Shown in pieces: positions 23,521-35,279 of a DNA stretch of 64,000 nucleotides. Source of the DNA: Paragonimus westermani (taxonomy: Eukaryota > Platyhelminthes > Trematoda > Plagiorchiida > Troglotrematidae); assembly GCA_008508345.1 (NCBI GenBank), contig QNGE01001227.1:1-64000 (forward strand), given 5' to 3'. The notes below the pieces were generated by a model. That model did not search any database and had not been told where the DNA came from. It was given only the letters and a program-made list of their open reading frames with translations. Position 1 is the stretch's first letter. Each line of letters opens with the position of its first letter. The translations under genes were made by a program, and so were the position numbers.

Positions 23521-23999
23521 AGGTCAGAAGAGAACTTGAAAGTTACAGCTACGACATATCTAAGCTGTTCTGATGAGGTTTACAAAAGTACATACCCCTT
23601 TGAACATGCTGACGACCACTTAGACACAATTAGTAATAGGAACACGTGTGACATTTCTTGCGGTTATTTTCATAGTGGGAACAATTCTGACGTAAAATTG
23701 CCCCTATCAAATGAATTGGAAAGGCATACAGTAATGATTAAAATGATTCGCACGTCAACGTTTCGTCTGCAACTCACCAGTCCATGTGCAAACTTAGCAC
23801 ACGCGTTGTGAGGAATGAAAATGAGAAAATCGGAAACCGTGAAACCGTATCAGTATGGTTACTCATTTCAGCCAAACTAAGGGAGTGGCAAAGTGAAGAT
23901 ATCTTAATCGAGCTGCAAAAAAGGAAGAAGATGCTTAAAACCGTGAAAAGACTTATGTACAACCCACGTAGAAGAATATTCTCAGAGTGGTTAACATAA
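23521..23999 (+). other. Two overlapping open frames with splice-like edges, unproven
   Basis: After an AG at 23,519-23,520 (TTTCACAG) one frame is open to 23,811 with four cysteines. An overlapping frame, open to TAA at 23,999, encodes a basic, helix-like tail (LREWQSEDILIELQKRKKML). I could not join the two by a splice with matching phase, and neither resembles a known protein. They may be chance frames. Confidence 0.2.
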
Positions 24000-26995
24000 A
24001 GTCAGGAATTTAGATTATTTCAGATTGAACACTACGCACATTTGATTGCAACATTCATATTCAAATGAGCCTTTCGGCTAGCGTACTTTGAAAGAAAACA
24101 ATAGACTCAAGTTCAGCTTTTGTTAGTGGTCATCAGTAGTATTTATCCCTGTCCGAACCGGAATGTTGCACCCGATTCTCGTGTCTGTGAGATTAGCATG
24201 TTGACGGCAGCACCAGTAACTTCAAAATAGGCATGATCGAATAATCATATGCAAACGCTCAACCACAACCTCACTTGAATAGTTTTCAGCTTACATGGTC
24301 ATTTCGAAAAAAGAATGAACATAATCGCTCTGTCCAATCCAGTCGTTCAAAGAACACTATTCAGAGCAGGTTGTGGCTACGTAGTTGTACACCCAGGCTA
24401 AGACTATTTGTGTACAAGAATATTCATGACTTCCGGCTGTGTTGCTCTTATTTGTATATATATTGTGTTACTCGTCACAGAAGCTGACCATTTCGTGGGC
24501 GGAGTTAGGCCAAGTTGAATTGCTTCTGCAAAGGACATAACCCATTAGTATTGGTGATAGAGAGTTTCCCCGTAGTGCGCCTGGAAGGTCACCCGGATAT
24601 GACATTTAGTCTACCTTTACTTTGTGTTGACAAGACTTTCCGTGTAACCGCGTGATTGAGGATGAAACCTTGACATTTGGACCTGATTGTTACCACCTTT
24701 ATGGTGGAATTCAGTGAACAGCGGTGTCATTAACTGTTCCACTGATTACCACCGGTGTTTCTAAGCCCCTACAGCGAGTGAATAGAGGTTGTTGATTCTG
24801 ACTGGTCACCAGTCAGCCCAAGAGCAAAAATGTAGGAACTTCGAGCTACAAACTTTATGTGACAGTGATTATAAAGAAACGTTTTCTATCCACTTGTGCT
24901 GCAGACTGCGTGTATCCTTGGCCACGGTGTACTTAAAACCACCCATACACAATGAACTCGAAACTATTGCATATTTTGGACTTCGGCTACATTCAGAGAT
25001 CCAGCTGCATTAACCACATCTTTCTGAAACATCTCATAAAATTCATTTCATTAATCTCACTAATTGGGACACAGTGTCATGATGATATTCAGCTCCGGTC
25101 GTAATGTGTAAGGAGAACGTGACCTGAACACCTTCTTGCTTTCTACCAAATTCTTCTACATCCTGGTTTTTGTCGTAACGAAATGAATTCTCAGCGCTTC
25201 TGGAACAGCGGTCTAAGTCAATCTTACAAGTGATTAGGGCACGCTGAAACCCGCTATTCCCACCAGTATTTCCCTCGATTATTAACATACTGCATACCCT
25301 GGTCACACTTGTATTCCTCCCACTCTCCTTGCAGCACTTGAATGTAAACAGCCGTTTGACTAGGACCTTTCTCAAGGTGCCACTGAAGTGAAAACAATGC
25401 ATATGGTAGAGAGGAGTAACCAGTTAATGGTACATTTTTATACAGCATGTGTAAAATGTGGAACGTTAATATGCACTCAGGTCTGGAGAAGTAGGAATAC
25501 CGTCATATTGCCGCAGACATACCGGGCTGATGTCCACACTGTGTGGTGCGCACACATGTTCAATAGACTGTTTGCTCCATGCGCGACTTAACCACCCATT
25601 GTAGCATTCCTTGGGCACATTATCGGAGGGGTTTGCGCAACCCGACCTGCCATGTACCCGCTCTAGTTACGTGGCGAATAAAAGGCGTATGGCAGACCAT
25701 ACCTATTAAAAAGGCTTTTAAATGTACGTGTTTGAATGAAAACTTGTTGTGGGCACTGCTATAATTAATTTGCTCAGTGACTGGCACCTGTCAATAATCG
25801 TCCCATCATATACCGAAGTAGAGCTTCAGCGCTAGGGGGTGCTGTTACCCCGGAAATAATCAGCCGAAAAGAAAATTATTCGGTCGTTAAACTTAACACT
25901 CACCATTGCGAAACTGAAATTTGAATCCAACATTTTTCTATCAACTTTCTGTTACTGCATCACTTGCGTCACGGGCAAAAGCAAACATCGGATCTTGGAT
26001 GCGCCATGGTAACATGTTCCATCGGAGCTGAATGACGGAACTCAATATTTCACCGGAGTACGCTCACACTTTGTTCTGTTCGCACTGCCGTCTTCGTCAC
26101 GGTCATCGTCGGGGAATCGTGGTTGTTTACTGGTAAATTGTCAGCAAACTGCAATGATCAACTTACATTAGACGTTTTAGGGTAAACCCATGCTTACTGT
26201 ATCGTCGCCAGAAGGCAGGTTACCAGATGTGTACTGCACATCCATTCTTCCAGTATGTTCAAAGTCAACCGCAATGAAATATTGCCGTTTGTTATAAAGT
26301 AACCTCACTTACTTGTGGCAACCACTGACAACCGAAGTGGGCATACTACTCACTAGCTATTAATTTCGAAGGGTGTAATGACCAGCGATCGTGCGGCCTC
26401 TCTAAGGATCTCGGCTGCAACCGTGTTTTATTGCTTATCTGTTCTGTACACATGATTCTGTGAACGTCTGCTATAGGAGGCCTGATATGAACTCAGTACC
26501 ACTTTCTGCAACCGTGTAACTAACTGCACGCAGCGAATGTTTGCTCTTCTAACGCTCCATTTATCCTTCCGGGTCCTTCAAGGTCGTTTGGCCCGGACCT
26601 TTTCGAGCGTTGTTTAACGCGGTCAAATTTTCCACGCACTTCTTACTTGGCCCGCTTTTGATTGTCGCCGAGTGGGCTGTGACCCACTTTGCGCTTCTCT
26701 TCTTTCTTCTCTTGGTTGCTGCCGTTGGTCCCTAATTAGGCTAGAACTTACTGCTTATCATATTTCCTAATATCGCTGGGAATATATGGTTTGTTTCTAA
26801 ACTCTGACGCGTTCTTTTAGTTCGATGTCCGATGGGACTACGTTTCGAGTGCTCTTCTGTAAGGGCGTTTCAAATTGTTAGTGGACGAGGGCCGAGCGCA
26901 TCCCCACTTGTCCACTACAAAGGCAACCACCGGGTATACTCAGCGAAGGACGAACGACAGTTAACGTAGACCTCACCAGAGGATTGATTACTCAC
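24000..26995. other. No identifiable feature
   Basis: Nothing recognised. On the minus strand near 26,840-26,870 a CAGAAGAGCACTCGAAACG motif recalls hammerhead tails but lacks pairing stems. Open frames at 25,043-25,402 (minus) and 24,789-25,013 (plus) match nothing I know. Confidence 0.4.
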
Positions 26996-27310
26996 AGCAA
27001 TTCTGTAACTGTTTTCCCGATAATTTCATCTTCCGATACCCATTCTCTCAAAGCTTCTATCACGTTGGACACTGCTCCACATTCCTCTGTGGTTGACCAA
27101 TTGCTAGTACCTATGTCACTGCAACCAACGTCATCTGAAGAGAAGACATAACACATGACGAAACGTTGACTTCTCCTTGCTACTGTCTTGAGGATATCAC
27201 TGGAATCCACTGTTAGCATGTATCGCCGTTTCCAACGACTGACAGTCCTATCCGATGGCAGTTGTACTGGATTCTTATAAGTTTGTCGACTTTGACACAT
27301 TCTCGATTTG
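26996..27310 (-). CDS. Possible internal coding exon, function unknown
   Basis: On the minus strand an open frame of about 146 codons (27,429-26,992) contains a segment flanked by an acceptor (TTCATTGCAG before 27,310) and a strong donor (GTGAGTAA after 26,996). The 315-base segment enters and leaves in phase 2. It encodes a basic first half (RWKRRYML) and an acidic end (ALREWVSEDEIIGKTVTEL). A frame of this length is expected a few times by chance in 64 kb, so the splice signals are the main support. No family is recognised and no partner exons were found. Confidence 0.25.
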
Positions 27311-28099
27311 CTGCAATGAACAGTAAGCTGGTACATGTGAAATAGATTTGAACACATTACCGTACAACACCAACAGTATAACAATGTGGAAACAAATTCT
27401 TTAAGTATGACATGCTTTATTGAACGCATCCAACGCGTACCTTATTTGTTCACTAAGGAATAAACAAGCGATACCGCACGCATTTCTGAATATACGGCAC
27501 ACGCGAATACATTTGTACGTATGCACATTCCTTGCCTCTTTGCTCCACACAATTGTATGTAGCGGTAATATATTAATGTTCGAAAAATCACGTCCCAAAT
27601 GGGACGAACGCACAACACGTCAATCACCTTGAGGGTTTGGCAACAAGTGCACCTATCGATCAGAAACAGTTCGCGTCGACAGACTTACTGACCCAAGAAT
27701 AGGTGCGTCATCCGGCTTCGGCTACAACTACGCCACATGGCCCGGCAGAAACATCCGATCACCAAGGCCACACATATCGATCACTCCTCTCTGCCCTGCA
27801 TCATCGAGCCTTCTAGGGTAAGGTTCCAACATCTCGATCCGTCATGTCTATGGCATCAAGCAGCAGCCGTGCGTATGTGGTACTACATAGCCAATTACAA
27901 TTCACCAGCGTTCTGACACCAACTGGCCATTTCTAAAGTGGAGTTTTTCGCCGATTGTGTTTCTAGAATCTTCGTTAATTCACGAAGTTACAACAGCCTA
28001 TCAACTTTTGTGTTATCAAATATGGATGTCAGTATAAACATCGGCCTTATAAAACATGCTGATTCAAAACTCCGTGTGGAGTTCTGATCACCACGTGAT
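27311..28099. other. No identifiable feature
   Basis: No domain or repeat seen. Confidence 0.4.
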
Positions 28100-28560
28100 A
28101 ATCATTCTATTGGTAGCTACCGGTTGAACGGTCGTGATAATTGAGTAATTACTCAGTTATCGCGGAATGTCACAAAAGTTGACAGCGTCATAATATTATT
28201 GACCAACGCAAGAATATTATTATCGCATAAAGTATCTGCCAAAAAAGAACAACATAGAAATTAATCGTCACAGTTAATGTGGTCACTCCACATTTTTCCA
28301 TTTAACACATGAGATTGCGTCCTTTTTATCAATCCCATAAACATTAGTTGTGCGAAGAAATCTTCTGCTACAGGTGGGTGCGTAAAACCCCGTCTTGACT
28401 GAACAGTTGGCGAGATTCTCAACTGTTCGATGATTTCCAGCAATCGACGAAGTCCTGCGCTGGAGTCTGTCCAAAAGTTCACAGAATTTTGGAAATTCCT
28501 GTTCTCCCTTGACAAAATCGACTTCCCTCAACGCTTCTCCGACGTTATTTATATCAAGTA
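28100..28560 (-). repeat. Dispersed repeat A, copy 3 (partial, minus strand)
   Basis: Read on the minus strand this aligns with the copies at 43.3-44.4 kb and 48.3-49.4 kb, for example CAGGACTTCGTCGATTGC against CAGGACTACGTCGATTAC, then AACTGTTCAG and TGTTAAATGGAAAAATGTGG against TGTTAAATGGGAAAGTATGG. A translated block FRRLL...KL.S.TVQ.RR...P.V.E.F.AQ is shared by copies 1 and 3, suggesting an old coding region. The protein family is not recognised. Confidence 0.65.
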
Positions 28561-28664
28561 ATGGCGAAACACCCTAGAGATGCATATGGAGAATAATGTA
28601 CCCATATAAAGGGAGAACATTATTTAGCCAGTAACCGTTTATCAAGGGGACTTAACATCACTAT

Positions 28665-28770
28665 AAAAGTAAGGTAGGGATAAGAAACGGTATAGAACAA
28701 TACGGAATGGTTCGGTCAGTCTGTTTGTCCTCAATCGGCGCCTCTTCCTCAAAAACTGCACAAGCTGCCG
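28665..28770 (-). repeat. 3' LTR relic of gypsy element B
   Basis: Aligns with 32,586-32,690 at roughly 60-65 percent by eye. Boundaries are uncertain. Confidence 0.5.
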
Positions 28771-29159
28771 ACTAAGGCGCTTCGTATCAGTTTTGGTTTT
28801 ACTTCACACTGTCCCTTACTACTAAAAGCAGCGTCCTCGATGACACTCGCAGGCCCCCCTCTGGGGGAACACCAATTGGATCGTTGTTGCTGCCATCCGT
28901 TAACAGCTTCACGGACGACTGTAGACGGACTAGTTGGGGATTTCGGATATTTCATTAAACAAGTCAAGTCAGACTCCGTACGTTCTACGACAAACGATCT
29001 TCTCCACTCTCTGTGCAATTTTGTAAATACACCCGGATGCACCGTGTCCTTGTGTAACCATGCTTTATTTTCAGGTGTTTGTTTAGTAGACGCATGAATA
29101 CATCTACAACAGGTGAGTACGCACTTTGGGACCTCCAGATTCCAGTCGAGCAGACTGCG

Positions 29160-29760
29160 ATCTACAAACGCAGAACTAAGCGATTAGTTCTCTCGACCTG
29201 CCCGCTGCCTTGGAAATGGTGGGCGATCGTTCTGGTTTCGTCCAGTCCCAGAATCTGATAGATATTCTGCAATGACGCACTTTCGAAATTGTGCCCTGGT
29301 CAGAGTGCAACCGCACCGATACTCCCAACCAGCACATCCGGTGATCTTCGATCGCATTGACCACCTTTTTGCATCAATGTGAGACAAGAGTGTTGCTCCA
29401 CATCATTTTGTGGAGTAGCCAACCAACAGAAAAACATACCGTCTGCCTCTTGACGTTCGCGTTAGAGTGGTTATGATGTCTACTTCAACTAATTCGTTTG
29501 GATAGCCAACATACATTGTCTGAAGTGGAGCCTTCTGTTTGTTCTTGGGATTTTTGAAACTGCCACATTGTTTACACCGATAGCAGAAGTTTGTCACGTC
29601 ACGACGCAAATGTGGTAATCAAAACATTGTCCGGCTGCATCGTCCAGTTCGATCATTCTGGCATGCCCTAGCGCTCAGTGGAGGTCTTCCATCATCTTGT
29701 CTACCACTGATCGTGGGATGATTAATCTTTTGCAATGGTTAGGCCCGTAATCAAAGAGCA
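29160..29760 (-). pseudogene. Integrase of gypsy element B
   Basis: On the minus strand: VVDKMMEDLH, a stop, then ALGHARMIEL (zinc His residues), RRDVTNFCYRCKQCGSFKNP (zinc Cys residues), APLQTMYVGYPNELVEVDII (first catalytic Asp), RRYVFLLVGYSTK. After frameshifts RLHSDQG (second Asp) is followed by FESASLQNIYQILGL and GQVERTNRLVLRL (catalytic Glu). All three acids survive but lie in three frames. Confidence 0.75.
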
Positions 29761-30399
29761 GAACACCTTCGTCCATCACCAAGTGGTCTCATACTGCCCT
29801 TGGGCATCAACTTTCATAACTTTTCCCTCCCATCCCTTTACTTGTGGGCCTACTTCCTTTGTCCCGTTGTTTCTTGTAAGTAGGTGGAGAACAGGGTCGG
29901 ACGTTTGGGCCATCCGCCACCGTCCACAGTCCGCACCTTGCAGTGTGACTAGTATCACGTGTTGCATAATACAAGACGGGCAGTCTCAATGATCACGCCG
30001 AAGTCTCTTGAATAACTCATCTCCGTTGGCGTGACTTCTCACATTCGAAGTCATATTCTTGAAGAATCTTCTTCAATTGTGTAGTCCTGTTGGAACTGAT
30101 CCAACAAAATACAACCCTGTCAGTTAGCACTATCGACAATCGATCGACAGTGAAAAGCCAACTCTCAGCGCGTTGACTTCGTATATTATTACCGACCCTG
30201 GGAAATAGAGAGTACAGAGAGACACGTCAAGCTAATGAGGCACGGAGCGAGTTGTGTTTTTATCCCCGGGACGGATGTTACAAAATGGGTAGCACGACTA
30301 AAACAAAAGTAGGTGCAAAACTAAAATCATCGAAAATGTACAGATGAAGGCGACTATCAAAATATCCTTTATTATAGTCGTTACAGTCCGGATCTCAGA

Positions 30400-31116
30400 G
30401 TCCTTGAAGTCCGGGCGCCAACAGAGGGACTGATGGTCAGTGCGAACAGTAAACAGCCTGCCCAACAAGCAGTACCTTGATTGCTTCACAAAAATATCTT
30501 TCCTGAGTGTACAATAATTTCGTTCCTCTTTTGCTAACGATGCGGCTTCTCTTGTTCATCAGCACCCTTTCGCGATAACACAGCCCCAATGGCATAATCA
30601 CTAGCAGTTTGTCTGCCCTGGAACTGACGACAGTCTTTGTTTCATGTAAACCAAATCGTTGAATGTTTTTTATTGTGTTGCCAACCGCATGTCTTAAATA
30701 TTCTAATGTTTTACGTTCGTGACTGAAGATAGTAAACGAAATTGTAACATCTCGCGATGTATGTCTTCTATCGCTACTGGTGAATAATCACTAGCGTCAG
30801 AATCCCAAGTGTGACCGCTGACTGCAGTTGATAAGTCCGGTAGTGACAAAATGGGTTTGGAACATAAAAAACGTCGGAGGGCGCCGAACACCGTTTCATA
30901 TCCTCCAGACCATTCAACCTTTCGATTTTTCTCTAAGAAGATGCGTAGTAGGATAGCGATGAGTGCGAACCCCGATGCGACTCTTCCATAATACGAGGAG
31001 AAGCTGAGAACACCACGCATCTCCTCAGTGTTTTGCAGTATAGGCCAGGTCATAACCTGCGCCCCCGAAAAACACATACCCCAGAATATGTTACTTCTTT
31101 TTGCTTTACGCGACAC
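30400..31116 (-). pseudogene. RT thumb and RNase H of gypsy element B
   Basis: The frame 31,116-30,703 gives WPILQNTEEMRGVLSFSSYY, RKVEWSGGYETVFGALRRFL, KPILSLPDLS and DSDASDYSPVAIE, that is thumb and the first RNase H aspartate block. A further frame (30,489-30,400) has YCLLGRLFTVRTDHQSLCW and FKDSE, the second RNase H aspartate block. Stops and shifts separate them. Confidence 0.75.
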
Positions 31117-31340
31117 TTAGCAGGGTTGAGCATGAGGCCCACTTGCGGTAGTCTTCCAGAGGCGCTGGCTATATTCATCGAGTCTTCTTTGTTTGTCTCC
31201 CCGTGGGCGATAACATCATCCAAGTAAACGAGTCGCCGATGGGATATAAGGTCAATTAACGCCCGTTGCATTAGACGCTGCAACATGGCACCGACATTTG
31301 ATAACCAGAAGAGCGCTGTCTGGAACCCATACAGCCCTGT
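31050..31340 (-). pseudogene. RT palm of gypsy element B
   Basis: The frame reads GLYGFQTALFWLSNVGAMLQ, the decayed equivalent of GLFEFxxMPFGLxNAPATFQ, then RLMQRAL and RRLVYLDDVIAHG with the YLDD catalytic box intact, and GLMLNPAKCRVKQKEVTYSG. The finger region that should precede this is absent; protease-like sequence lies about 0.25 kb upstream instead. Confidence 0.75.
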
Positions 31341-31519
31341 GGTACAATGATCTGAGAAGCACCGTGAATGATGGTGTAACCAGCCGACGATGCGCTAGAT
31401 CTGGGCAACATTCAAGATGCTACAGAATACCACTCCACATTATGCGGTTAACTGGAAGGTACGAAGCCAAGACGAATCTGTGTCTGAGTGTTTGATCGGC
31501 TACCCTACAATTGCTAGGC

Positions 31520-31780
31520 CGCCAGCAGTGGTTAACTTCCGGTTACAGACCTCCAGTTTTTGCCATTCGAGTGCACCGACCACATCTGATCCAATCAAGC
31601 TACCAGCTGATCCCGTATCTATTAACCGCATGAGAGTGGCGCCCCCAGTTGTTAACTCTACGGTGAAGGTCGAAGTTGAACATGAACTGACCGTACTGCA
31701 AAGTTACTCACCTCAGGCTATGTACAGCTACCCTCGATGCGAAGTGTATGACAGATGCTTCCAACCGCGGTAAGAGGTTT
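31520..31780 (-). pseudogene. Protease and nucleocapsid remains of gypsy element B
   Basis: The minus strand gives ATLMRLIDTGSAGSLIGSDV, a retropepsin active site with DTG intact, preceded by about 30 residues in which a zinc knuckle has decayed. No complete C-X2-C-X4-H-X4-C is left. Confidence 0.6.
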
Positions 31781-32176
31781 TGCGTCCGGGTTACAAGCGA
31801 AACTCGAGGGGGGACGACAAAGGGGACCTCCGTAATCCGATGCCTAACCACGGCATCATGACCGACTATGAACAAATGGGCGTCTTTCGTTGCGCAGCGC
31901 GAAGCACGGCACTGTCAGGGTCTTCAAGGCGGCATCAACACTCTCTAAGTCTTCCAAACGTTTCAGCGCAGCGTCCAGCTTGGTTGAAGTAGGCAGCAAT
32001 GGCTCACACTTTAAACTCTCGCCGGACACATCAGTGACCAGTTGCCCCGACACACCTTTGTTTTGCTATTGGGTGGACTCTCCGTCATTCACCTGCTCAT
32101 TGGGATATCATAGGTCTCTCACGAGTATACTGAGCCTCACGCCTGTTTATTGTCGTCTACCACGAAACTGTTCCCT

Positions 32177-32580
32177 CTATTGTACTGGCGAGTCTAACAA
32201 CTGGTGAACTTCTTGGAAGGTCCAAACACCGATCTCCCTATCCACCACTTCACTGTGAAAAACGATAGCCAGCGTATCATCTGAAAGGAGACAAAGTAGA
32301 ACAACTTTATGCCAAGCAACCTGATGATACGGCATAACTAGGACAAAATTCTTCGACATCGGCAGAGGGGGTACTACAATCGTTGGCTGGGAGAGAGAAA
32401 GGGACTTTCGGTCGCCAACATCAAGTGTTTACTACTTCTGTAATCGCGTCGTCTGTACACTGTTCGCTGAAGCATTGTTTGCTTGTCTCCTTGCAATCCT
32501 AGCAGTGTCGCCAAATTTTGATACATTCGTGAGAAGCGCAAATGTGAATCCACCGGTAACCGTTCAACAAAAAACACTAC
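32177..32580 (-). pseudogene. Gag-like remains of gypsy element B
   Basis: Frames 32,577-32,374 and 32,359-32,177 encode stretches (VAWHKVVLLCLLSDDTLAIV, EVHQLLDSPVQ) that fit the capsid pattern of gypsy Gag, in the right place after the 5' LTR. Identification is by position and weak pattern only. Confidence 0.4.
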
Positions 32581-32585
32581 GCGAC

Positions 32586-32690
32586 TAAAAAAGTACGGAA
32601 AAGATAGGGAACAGTATGGAACATTGCATCACGGTGTGAGCAGTTAGTTTTCCTAATTTTGGCCTCTTCTTCGGATACTGCTTAAACCTC
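32586..32690 (-). repeat. 5' LTR relic of gypsy element B
   Basis: Counterpart of 28,665-28,770; it may extend to about 32,790. Confidence 0.5.
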
Positions 32691-33045
32691 CGGCCTCGCA
32701 ACACAAGGGATGAAGATGATGATTGGCCGCGGTTTTGAAACTTACACCGTGCATTTTTCGGCTTCGTTTTCACTTAACACCAACCAGTATTTTCACAACA
32801 TGAATATTTATCCAGAAAAACAACAATGAGAAACAATTTATCATTTATAATGGATGCTATCTCTTCGTCTGTCACATCTGGCACCGCTTGCAGATAATGC
32901 GGCCGACTAGCACAAGGTTCGAGGTGAAAATATAATTACTTGGCGTAAAGAAACGGAATCGCTCACAAAGGTGCTGCTCACTCTTGATCGGCTTCGCCTC
33001 TCACTCTGGGGACCTTGTGACTCCCAGATTCCGTGTCCAGAGAAG

Positions 33046-33519
33046 TGTAGTGTTTCAAAACAGTCTCAGGCTACCCTAAGTGAATGCAGACGTTTCTCAC
33101 TGCGTTCAGCAACCAGGAATGAACGAATGCAACAGGGCAGTTACGGTTTTTCCAGCAAGTTATAGGAATAAAAAGCTTGACTCACAGAAAGGGTTCAAAA
33201 AGAGCACCACCACAACATTCCAAATTACCAGTATCCGGGAAGCGAGGATATTCCGAGATGACTGTGAGCGGCTGAGACGCGGTCGGTGCTGCGACGATGT
33301 TCGGAGTACAACGGAGCTAAAAATGGACGAGATCCGTGTAGTATCGTCAAGCAACTACGCCACAGGCAGAAGAACAGAAAGACGTGCGTGCACAAAACTT
33401 TATTGTAATTGCAAGGTCATTTTTAATCAATTCGAACAACCTGCATGGATGACGCAAAATTGTTGTTGTACAATGGTGAAGCATCGTTAGAGAACAAAAC
33501 CAAGAAAAAAAACTCTACA
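33046..33519 (-). repeat. Solo LTR of the second CsRn1-type family, with GAAG target duplication
   Basis: The 474-bp unit begins TGTAG and ends CTACA and is flanked on both sides by GAAG (33,042-33,045 and 33,520-33,523), a 4-bp target-site duplication. About 410 bp (33,081-33,490) are identical to the LTRs at 52.2 and 56.9 kb. An AATAAA on the minus strand (33,399-33,404) gives the transcriptional sense. A 136-codon frame on the plus strand is an accident of the LTR, repeated in all three copies, and not a gene. Confidence 0.88.
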
Positions 33520-35279
33520 GAAGTCAGGTGAGATTGCGACCAATCGAGCACAGTGGCGTGAAATTTGCCGTTGTTTGGTCAAGTTGTCTGTGAAGTGAGT
33601 GAGTTTAATGACGCAGAGCAGTGAAGGCCGCATCTTGCTGCTGGTACCTTACTTTCACTTAGAGCCGGGCTGTTTGTATGCAACGTGTGAGCACCTTAAT
33701 ATTGAGTGTTTCATTGTGACCGTGGCTATTTTTAGTAGCTAGGTCTCTTCCCGCATCCTATTTTTTTCCTCCTCTCCTCCTATCCAGGTCTCTCGTTGTG
33801 TTTTCCTCTGTGGATGAGTGGAATCTAAGTATCAATATATAACACTGATGTATTGCTGTCTATGACAAAGATGATGGCCTGCAGCTCGGTGCCCCCGAAA
33901 AACAACTGACGTCAGCCTAGTTTCCTACACTTCAGACCTCGTAATTAACAGCGGTGAATAGCGGACCATTCCCAGTAACACACCGCTATGAAGTATCTGT
34001 TATATGATAGTGTCTCTGGGCCCTGCGAGGTATGAACAGCACAGGAAGCTTGGGTGTCCGCACACAACAATACTCTGAAGCTCATTAAGTTCGGTACTCC
34101 GTTCGCGAATAGTATAAACTGTCAGGTTCAAGAATGAGGCATTGGGGGCCACACTGAATGCTGTCACTCAAGATGAGAGGCTGCCATTGACAGAGATCCG
34201 GAACAGAACTGAGGCAGGTCAATCAGAGCACTCTCAAAGCTTGGTGCAGTAAGTTTAAAAAGGTTCCGTGAAGAATTGTCAATTGATCTTTCCACAACTC
34301 AGAAAATTAATGGAAACAATGCCGCCAGGCGATAGTTCGCAGGCTAACATAAACGTTGGGGATACCGTAAAGGTTCTCCACTCTATGGGAACTTTTCGTA
34401 ACTGCAGATATAAGTAAAACAATATGATTGATGGTTGTGATAAGACGTCTGTGCATCGTCCAAGCTTTGTTGACGCGATTTCCACACTTTTGTGTCACAT
34501 TTGTAATGTTAGGGCATAAGAAGCCGATGCATTGTTTGACGTATTCTGCCGGGAAGGTACTGTGCTGGTCGTTAAGTACTTCCGATCTTCCACAACAGTA
34601 TACTTTTTCATGGTGGTCAGCAACTGTGCTTCTCCCTCCTCGTTGCTATCAGCTAGGTGGTCGTCTGGTCTACGAACCTGTAAGTTTCCCGGGGAATATA
34701 GTGAAACAGCCTCTCGTGTAGTAGCCTCTGCAATTCCTTTTTGTCTTGTTTAAGTTGTTCGTTATCAGTGTTTCGAAATCGCACGTATACTTCATAATCA
34801 TGAGAGCTCTGCGTGCACCAGTGAACTCCGATGATCCCATGGTGTTGTGAATAGAGGAGGAATACTTCTCTCTTCAAGAATGTTTCAGCATCTTCGACAG
34901 TATACAGAAGAGTTTATTACTAAATGTGCACTGAGAGTATCCATGGTCAAATCTTCATTTTGACTATGTAGGTGATCTCTTTGGTACCGAAGATATATAT
35001 GGTGAGGGGAGGCGGTATAGAAATCACCTTCAGTAGCATGGTGTGCTTAAGTTGCTGGACAGCAGAGAAGCCGATGTTTGTACCACCATGACCTGTTTCA
35101 GGTCACTGGAAAACAAGAGAGATAAAGGTTAATAGAACAGAAACGCGTATATAACAGAAACAAGTAACTAACCAAAGAAGCCTTGTGTAGATTTTCTAAG
35201 ACCGATAGTAAAAAAGCGCTGTGTAGAGTAAAACACAGACAGATAAAGGGGGAGGGCTGCAATCACGTTGAGTAGATCC
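33520..35279. other. No identifiable feature
   Basis: Weakly retroelement-like frames occur on the minus strand at 34,280-34,880, but no motif is firm enough to name. The right end could be the 3' UTR of the CR1-like element that follows. Confidence 0.4.

Larger units (their letters stand above)
28640..32800 (-). mobile_element. Ty3/gypsy retrotransposon B, minus strand, with RT deletion
   Basis: Diverged terminal repeats at about 28,665-28,770 and 32,586-32,690 (GCCTCTTCCTC against GCCTCTTCTTC, and similar upstream stretches) enclose gag-like frames, protease, RT, RNase H and integrase on the minus strand. All domains are broken. Protease sequence runs almost directly into the RT palm, so the RT fingers are missing. 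The element is distinct from the Mag- and CsRn1-type elements. LTR divergence indicates age. Confidence 0.75.

Noticed and set aside
23521..23999. Extension of the candidate secreted gene into this region
   Set aside because: A phase-compatible acceptor exists, but no chain of exons from 20.8 kb reaches it without forcing phases, and the two local frames cannot be spliced together.
26838..26872. Hammerhead-like CAGAAGAGCACTCGAAACGTAG on the minus strand
   Set aside because: The core reads CAGAAGA instead of CTGANGA, stem II would be one pair, and no stem I forms. At best a very old tail.
27120..27170. Hammerhead-like CTGAAGA...CGAAACGTTG on the plus strand
   Set aside because: Stem II does not pair and stem I has no complement; only the core words are present.
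33080..33490. 136-codon frame repeated identically at 52,277-52,687 and 56,930-57,340, looking like a conserved gene family
   Set aside because: The frame lies wholly inside LTRs (TGTAG...CTACA, solo copy with target duplication) and runs antisense to the element. Identity reflects the LTR core, not selection on protein.
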